From: Bog-793 sp035625025
GTDB taxonomy: Bacteria > Actinomycetota > Acidimicrobiia > Acidimicrobiales > Bog-793
Direction: 5' to 3'
Assembly (NCBI GenBank): GCA_035625025.1
Contig: DASPQJ010000048.1
Span: 1 to 47,937 of the forward strand
Length of the DNA: 47,937 nucleotides
Shown: positions 39,833 to 47,937 of the stretch, piece after piece
Numbering within the stretch: the first letter of the stretch is position 1
Layout: each line of letters starts with the position of its first letter
Made by a program: the position numbers and the translations under genes
The notes under the pieces: generated by a model
Database searches by the model: none
Told to the model about the DNA's origin: nothing
The model's input: only the letters and a program-made list of their open reading frames with translations

Positions 39833-41020
39833 CTACTTGATGATCTTCGTGACCCGGCCGGCCCCGACGGTGCGACCGCCTTCGCGGATCGCGAAGCGCA
39901 GTCCTTCGTCCATCGCGATCGGCTTCTGCAGCTCGACCGTCATCGCCGTGTTGTCGCCCGGCATCACCATCTCGGTCCCCTCGGGCAGGGTGATCGAGCC
40001 GGTCACGTCGGTCGTGCGGAAGTAGAACTGCGGCCGGTAGTTGGAGAAGAACGGCTTGTGCCGCCCACCCTCGGCCTTCGTCAGCACGTAGACGTTCGCC
40101 TCGAAGTTCGTGTGCGGCGTGATCGACCCGGGCTTGCACACGACCTGTCCGCGTTCGACCTCTCTCTTGTCGATGCCCCGGAGCAACAGGCCGACGTTGT
40201 CGCCGGCCTGGCCCGTGTCGAGGAGCTTGCGGAACATTTCGACCCCGGTGACGACCGTCTTCTGGGTCGGGCGCAGCCCGACGATCTCGACGGTCTCGCC
40301 GACTTTGATCTGGCCCTGCTCGATCCGACCGGTGACGACCGTCCCCCGACCGGTGATCGTCATCACGTCTTCGACCGAGAGGAGGAAGGGTTTCTCGATC
40401 TCGCGCTTCGGCTCGGGGAGGTAGTTGTCGACCGCATCCAAGAGCTTGAGCACGTCTTCGGCCGCCGCGGCATCGCCGTCGAGCGCCTTCTGCGCGCTCA
40501 TCCGGACGATCGGGATCTCGTCGCCGGGGAACTCGTACTCGTTGAGGAGCTCGCGGATCTCGAGTTCGACGAGATCGAGGAGCTCCTCGTCGTCGACCAT
40601 GTCGACCTTGTTCAGCGCGACGATGATCGATGGCACTCCGACCTGCCGGGCGAGCAGCACGTGCTCACGGGTCTGGGGCATCGGCCCGTCGGCCGCCGAG
40701 ACGACGAGGATCGCCCCGTCGACCTGCGCCGCGCCGGTGATCATGTTCTTGATGTAGTCGGCGTGGCCGGGCATGTCGACGTGGGCGTAGTGGCGCTTGT
40801 CGGTCTCGTACTCGACGTGGGCGATCTGGATCGTGATGCCGCGCGCCTTCTCCTCGGGCGCCGCGTCGATCTTTTCGAACGCGATGTACTGGACGTTCGG
40901 GTTGCGTTCGTGGAGGATCTTCGTGATCGCCGCGGTCAGCGTCGTCTTCCCGTGGTCGATGTGGCCCATCGTCCCGACGTTGATATGGGGCTTCGTCCGT
41001 TCGAACTTCTGCTTGGCCAT
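39833..41020 (-). CDS. tuf: Elongation factor Tu
   Basis: A 395-residue EF-Tu that brings aminoacyl-tRNA to the ribosome. The G motifs are GHIDHGKT (19-26), DMPGHADY, NKVDMVDD and SAQKAL. Switch I contains RGITIQIAHVEYET, and domains 2-3 hold GRGTVVTGRIEQG and FRTTDVTGSITLPEG. Actinobacterial length is normal. It lies 168 bp after fusA; that gap has a GC-rich CCCCGG/CCGGGG hairpin but no clear promoter. Confidence 0.98.
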   Translation of the reverse strand: MAKQKFERTKPHINVGTMGHIDHGKTTLTAAITKILHERNPNVQYIAFEKIDAAPEEKARGITIQIAHVEYETDKRHYAHVDMPGHADYIKNMITGAAQVDGAILVVSAADGPMPQTREHVLLARQVGVPSIIVALNKVDMVDDEELLDLVELEIRELLNEYEFPGDEIPIVRMSAQKALDGDAAAAEDVLKLLDAVDNYLPEPKREIEKPFLLSVEDVMTITGRGTVVTGRIEQGQIKVGETVEIVGLRPTQKTVVTGVEMFRKLLDTGQAGDNVGLLLRGIDKREVERGQVVCKPGSITPHTNFEANVYVLTKAEGGRHKPFFSNYRPQFYFRTTDVTGSITLPEGTEMVMPGDNTAMTVELQKPIAMDEGLRFAIREGGRTVGAGRVTKIIK

Positions 41021-41188
41021 TGGTGCCGACAGCTCCGTCTGCTCTGGGCAGCGCCCCTCGGCCCTGCCGTTACCTGACTGCGGTGAACCTGCCGGGCTCG
41101 TCCGCCCGCCTGCCCGTCGGCCCGAGGATCCGGTCGGTCCCCGGCCGACCGGCGGCCGACCGGGGAAGGTCCGAGAGGTTTCGGGCCC

Positions 41189-43285
41189 TCACTCCCCCGT
41201 CGCCCGGGCCACGATCTCCCGGGCGATCGACTCGGGAACTTCCTGATAAGAGTTGAACTGCATCGTGAACGTCGCACGTCCCTGGGTGCGGGAACGCAGG
41301 TCGGTAGCGTAGCCGAACATGTCCGACAATGGAACCTGCGCTCGGATGACCTGACTGGCACCGCGGCTCTCCATGCCCTCGACATGGCCGCGCCGGGACG
41401 ACAGGTCGCCGATCACCTCTCCCATGTGCTCTTCGGGCGTGACGATCTCGACGTGCATCATCGGCTCCAAAAGGACCGCGTGCGCCTTGCGCGCGGCCTT
41501 CTTCCAAGCCAGCGAGCCGGCGATCTTGAATGCCATCTCCGACGAGTCGACCTCGTGGTAGGAGCCGTAGGTGAGCGTCACGCGTTGGTCGACGGCCGGG
41601 AAGCCGGCGAGCACGCCGGACTCCATCGCCTCCCGGATCCCGTGGTCGACCGCGGGGACGTACTCCTTCGGGATGACCCCGCCGGTGATCTTGTCGACGA
41701 ACTGGTAGCCACCCCCGGGACCGGTCGGCTCGAGGTCGATGACGACGTGGGCGTACTGGCCGTGTCCTCCCGTCTGGCGGACGTAGCGCTCCTCGACCTT
41801 GCGGACCGCCTCGCGGATCGTCTCGCGGTAGGCGACCTGGGGCTTGCCGACGTGGGCGTCGACGTTGAACTCCCGCAGCATCCGGTCGACGAGCACTTCG
41901 AGATGGAGCTCCCCCATGCCGGAGATCACCGTCTGGCCCGTCTCCTCGTCGGTGCGGACGCGGAACGTCGGGTCCTCTTCGCTGAGCGCGAGGAGGGCCT
42001 TGCCAAGCTTGTCCTGATCGGACTTCGTCTTCGGCTCGACGGCGACGTGGACGACCGGCTCGGGAAACGTCAGCGTCTCGAGAACGATCGGATGGGTCGG
42101 GTCGCAGAGCGTGTCACCGGTCGTCGTCGTCTTCAGCCCGACGACCGCGACGATGTCACCGGCGTAGATAAAGTCGCGGTCCTCGCGGTGGTTGGCGTGC
42201 ATCTCGAGGATCCGGCCGATCCGTTCGCGCTTGTCCTTCGTCGAGTTGAGCACCGCCGAGCCCTTGGAGAGCGAGCCGGAGTAGACCCGCAGGTAGGTGA
42301 GCTTGCCGACGAACGGGTCGGCCTGGATCTTGAAGGCGAGCGCCGAGAACTTCTCGTCGTCGGCGGCGGCGCGCTCGAGGATCTCGTCGCCGCGCAGGCT
42401 GTGCCCGATCGTCGAGGGCACGTCGAGGGGGCTCGGCAGGTAGTCGACGACGGCGTCGAGCAGCTGCTGGACGCCCTTGTTCTTGAACGCCGCGCCGCAC
42501 AGCACCGGCACGAGGTGTCCGGAGATGGTCCCGACGCGCAGCGCCCGTCGGAGGTCGTCGGCGGTGATCTCGGCTTCGTGGACGTACTTCGACATCACCG
42601 TGTCGTCGTAGTGGGAGGTGACGTCGACGAGGTCGTGGCGGGCCGCCTCGGCGGCGGCCCGCAGCTCGCCGGGGATCTCCTCGACGCTCCACTCCTCGCC
42701 GTAACCGGAGTTGTCCCAGACCAGGGCCTTCTGCGCGATGACGTCGACGACCCCGCGGAACCGCGACTCCGAGCCGAGCGGCAGCTCGGTGACCGCGGGG
42801 ATCGCGTCGAGGCGGTCCCGGATCATCTCGACGGTGCGCGCGAAGTTGGCACCGACCCGGTCCATCTTGTTCACGAAGCAGACGCGCGGGACGTTGTACT
42901 TGTCCGCCTGGCGCCAGACCGTCTCTGTTTGCGGCTCGACCCCGGCGACCGCGTCGAACACGGCCACGGCTCCGTCGAGGATGCGCAACGACCGCTCGAC
43001 CTCGACGGTGAAGTCGACGTGCCCGGGGGTGTCGATGATGTTGATCGCGCAGTCCCGCCAGTGGGCCGTCGTCGCGGCCGACGTGATGGTGATGCCGCGT
43101 TCTTGCTCCTGGTCCATCCAGTCCATCGTCGCGGCGCCGTCGTGAACCTCGCCGATCTTGTAGTTGCGACCGGTGTAGTAAAGGATCCGCTCGGTCGTCG
43201 TCGTTTTGCCCGCGTCGATGTGCGCCATGATCCCGATGTTGCGGACGTTGGCGAGGGGGGTGGTGCGGGGTTGGGGATTTGCCAT
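41189..43285 (-). CDS. fusA: Elongation factor G
   Basis: A 698-residue EF-G, the translocase. G1 is AHIDAGKT (21-28), followed by ERGITITSAATTAHW, DTPGHVDFTVEVERSLRILD and NKMDRVGANF. Domains III-V are represented by GMGELHLEVLVDRMLREFNV and the C-terminal LSDMFGYATDLRSRTQGRAT with FTMQFNSYQEVP. A 100-bp gap after rpsG contains TTGCAC followed 17 bp later by TGTAGG, a weak possible promoter. AGGA lies about 10 nt before ATG 43285. Confidence 0.98.
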   Translation of the reverse strand: MANPQPRTTPLANVRNIGIMAHIDAGKTTTTERILYYTGRNYKIGEVHDGAATMDWMDQEQERGITITSAATTAHWRDCAINIIDTPGHVDFTVEVERSLRILDGAVAVFDAVAGVEPQTETVWRQADKYNVPRVCFVNKMDRVGANFARTVEMIRDRLDAIPAVTELPLGSESRFRGVVDVIAQKALVWDNSGYGEEWSVEEIPGELRAAAEAARHDLVDVTSHYDDTVMSKYVHEAEITADDLRRALRVGTISGHLVPVLCGAAFKNKGVQQLLDAVVDYLPSPLDVPSTIGHSLRGDEILERAAADDEKFSALAFKIQADPFVGKLTYLRVYSGSLSKGSAVLNSTKDKRERIGRILEMHANHREDRDFIYAGDIVAVVGLKTTTTGDTLCDPTHPIVLETLTFPEPVVHVAVEPKTKSDQDKLGKALLALSEEDPTFRVRTDEETGQTVISGMGELHLEVLVDRMLREFNVDAHVGKPQVAYRETIREAVRKVEERYVRQTGGHGQYAHVVIDLEPTGPGGGYQFVDKITGGVIPKEYVPAVDHGIREAMESGVLAGFPAVDQRVTLTYGSYHEVDSSEMAFKIAGSLAWKKAARKAHAVLLEPMMHVEIVTPEEHMGEVIGDLSSRRGHVEGMESRGASQVIRAQVPLSDMFGYATDLRSRTQGRATFTMQFNSYQEVPESIAREIVARATGE

Positions 43286-43385
43286 CGATTCGTCTTCTGT
43301 CCTGCGACGTAGTTCTACCTACAGAGTAAAGGGCGCGGCCGTGCAACCGGTGCGAAGGTGGGCTCGCGGCCGGCCCGGGGCCCGA

Positions 43386-43856
43386 CTACCAGCGGTAGTG
43401 GGCGAAGGCTCGGTTCGATTCCGCCATCTTGTGGACGTCCTCACGACGTTTCACCGCGGCACCGAGTCCGTTGGCGGCGTCGAGGATCTCGTTGGCGAGT
43501 TTCAGCGCCATCGTCCGTTCCCGGCGCTGACCGGCGTAGCTCACGATCCAACGGATCGACAGCGTCGTGGCGCGACGGGGCCGCACTTCGACGGGAACCT
43601 GGTAGGTCGTGCCACCGACCCGCCGGGAGCGCACCTCGAGCTCGGGACGGGTGTTGTCGAGCGCCCGCTTCAGGGTCGCCAGCGCGTCGCCCCCGGTCCG
43701 CTCGCCGACAACGGTGAGCGCGTCGTAGACGATGCGCTGCGCGAGGCTCCGCTTGCCCCGGGAGAGAACCTGGTTCGTGAGCTGCGTGACGAGCACGGAC
43801 CGGTAGACCGGGTCCGGCTGGAGCTCGCGACGCGGCGCCGGTCCGCTGCGGGGCAT
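43386..43856 (-). CDS. rpsG: 30S ribosomal protein S7
   Basis: A 156-residue S7, a primary binder of the 16S 3' domain. LTNQVLSRGKRSLAQRIVYD, VRSRRVGGTTYQVPVEVRPR, RWIVSYAGQRRERTMALKLA and DAANGLGAAVKRREDVHKMA are typical. Its ATG shares a base with the rpsL stop (TGATG). In E. coli S7 represses the str operon between rpsL and rpsG; here no spacer exists between those genes, so that mechanism cannot be the same. Confidence 0.98.
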   Translation of the reverse strand: MPRSGPAPRRELQPDPVYRSVLVTQLTNQVLSRGKRSLAQRIVYDALTVVGERTGGDALATLKRALDNTRPELEVRSRRVGGTTYQVPVEVRPRRATTLSIRWIVSYAGQRRERTMALKLANEILDAANGLGAAVKRREDVHKMAESNRAFAHYRW

Positions 43857-44227
43857 CAGGCCTCTCTCTTCGCGCCGTAGCGGCTGCGGGCCTGGGCCCG
43901 GTCACGCACGCCGGAGGTGTCGAGCGTGCCGCGGACGATCTTGTAGCGGACCCCCGGCAGATCCCTCACGCGGCCGCCGCGCACGAGCACGATGGAGTGC
44001 TCCTGGAGGTTGTGGCCGACGCCGGGGATGTAGGCCGTGACCTCAACTCCGCTCGTGAGCCGCACCCGAGCGACCTTGCGCAGGGCGGAATTCGGCTTCT
44101 TCGGGGTCGTCGTGTAGACGCGCGTGCAGACGCCGCGCCGCTGGGGCGCGCCCTTCAGAGCGGGCGTCTTGGTCTTCGACCGCTTCGACTCCCGTCCACT
44201 CCTCACGAGCTGGGCGATGGTGGGCAC
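43856..44227 (-). CDS. rpsL: 30S ribosomal protein S12 with Arg at position 88
   Basis: A 123-residue S12 of the decoding centre. PTIAQLVRSGR, RGVCTRVYTTTPKKPNSALR, YIPGVGHNLQEHSIVLVRGG and RYGAKREA match mycobacterial S12 position for position. Lys43 is kept, but residue 88, lysine in M. tuberculosis (87 in E. coli), is arginine (codon AGG at 43966-43964; RGGRVRDLPGV). Lys-to-Arg here is a well-known streptomycin-resistance change. The start is GTG 44227 with GAGAGGT upstream. Confidence 0.98.
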   Translation of the reverse strand: MPTIAQLVRSGRESKRSKTKTPALKGAPQRRGVCTRVYTTTPKKPNSALRKVARVRLTSGVEVTAYIPGVGHNLQEHSIVLVRGGRVRDLPGVRYKIVRGTLDTSGVRDRAQARSRYGAKREA

Positions 44228-44296
44228 GCGCTACCTCTCGGTTGTTCGACAGGTGAACCGCCGGATGGGCGCAAGCCCAGTTCAGACGGCAGGGGA

Positions 44297-44325
44297 ATAC
44301 TAGGTGTGCCTTTCGGCACGCGCAA
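44297..44325 (-). promoter_or_regulatory. Candidate promoter of rpsL-rpsG-fusA-tuf-rpsJ
   Basis: TTGCGC (44320-44325), a 17-bp spacer and TAGTAT (44297-44302) lie on the minus strand about 70 bp before rpsL. The spacer contains GTGCC-GAAA-GGCAC. The leader that follows has a TGGGC/GCCCA hairpin (near 44267-44280). Confidence 0.5.
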
Positions 44326-44331
44326 CGCGTT

Positions 44332-44348
44332 GCGGGCCGAGAGCCCGC
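44332..44348 (-). terminator. Short hairpin after rpoC, possible terminator or attenuator
   Basis: GCGGGC-N5-GCCCGC lies 34 bp beyond the rpoC stop and just before the candidate rpsL -35 element. There is no T-run after it, so its role is uncertain; it may only be an RNA-end or pausing structure. Confidence 0.3.
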
Positions 44349-44381
44349 GCTGTCGCCGACTGGACGCGACCACGCGAGCGT

Positions 44382-47937
<3,556 letters not shown>

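Noticed and set aside
41021..41188. GC-rich hairpin between fusA and tuf as a terminator
   Set aside because: The stem is only about 6 bp without a T-run, and tuf is normally cotranscribed with fusA; I could not support a terminator or a promoter here.

Overview
The window is 47.9 kb of GC-rich chromosome, almost certainly from an actinobacterium and possibly from the Acidimicrobiia. The pointers are a GuaB3-type IMP dehydrogenase relative, a decayed gene of the mycothiol-dependent maleylpyruvate isomerase family, a CIRCE-controlled groESL, PAK-rich tails on ribosomal proteins, and a gene order that runs rpoC-str-S10-spc-alpha and on to rplM-rpsI-glmM. Every recognised gene but one is on the minus strand, so biological order runs from right (47937) to left (1).

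Right part (47937-22041): rpoC (5' end outside the window), rpsL-rpsG-fusA-tuf-rpsJ, rplC-rplD-rplW-rplB-rpsS-rplV-rpsC-rplP-rpmC-rpsQ-rplN-rplX-rplE-rpsN-rpsH-rplF-rplR-rpsE-rpmD-rplO-secY-adk-map, then infA-rpmJ-rpsM-rpsK-rpsD-rpoA-rplQ-truA and a small DUF5808 gene. Candidate promoters or leaders lie before rpsL, between rpsJ and rplC, and before infA. The last two leaders contain perfect inverted repeats. Many genes overlap by 1-4 bases (ATGA, GTGA, TGATG, TAATG), suggesting translational coupling.

Middle (21753-15590): an accessory four-gene surface-polysaccharide-like block separates truA from rplM. It encodes a coiled-coil methyltransferase, a double-domain glycosyltransferase, a coiled-coil protein sharing the methyltransferase's N-terminal module, and a second glycosyltransferase paralogous to the N-terminal half of the double enzyme. 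One plus-strand gene of unknown function (15590-16264) converges on it.

Left part (15345-1): rplM-rpsI, cell-wall precursor genes glmM and glmS, acpS, nnr, alr, a family-4 uracil-DNA glycosylase, and the tRNA t6A genes tsaE-tsaB-(rimI)-tsaD. A frameshifted mycothiol-enzyme pseudogene follows, then groES-groEL behind a sigma70-like promoter overlapping a CIRCE operator, a NUDIX hydrolase, and guaB3 (3' end outside the window).

Most of the window is conserved core. The parts most worth a second look are the shared coiled-coil module in the polysaccharide block, the natural Arg88 in ribosomal protein S12, the probable CTG start of infA with its structured leader, the rplC leader, and the pentapeptide-repeat tail of L22. 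I found no tRNA or rRNA gene, insertion sequence, CRISPR array or prophage.
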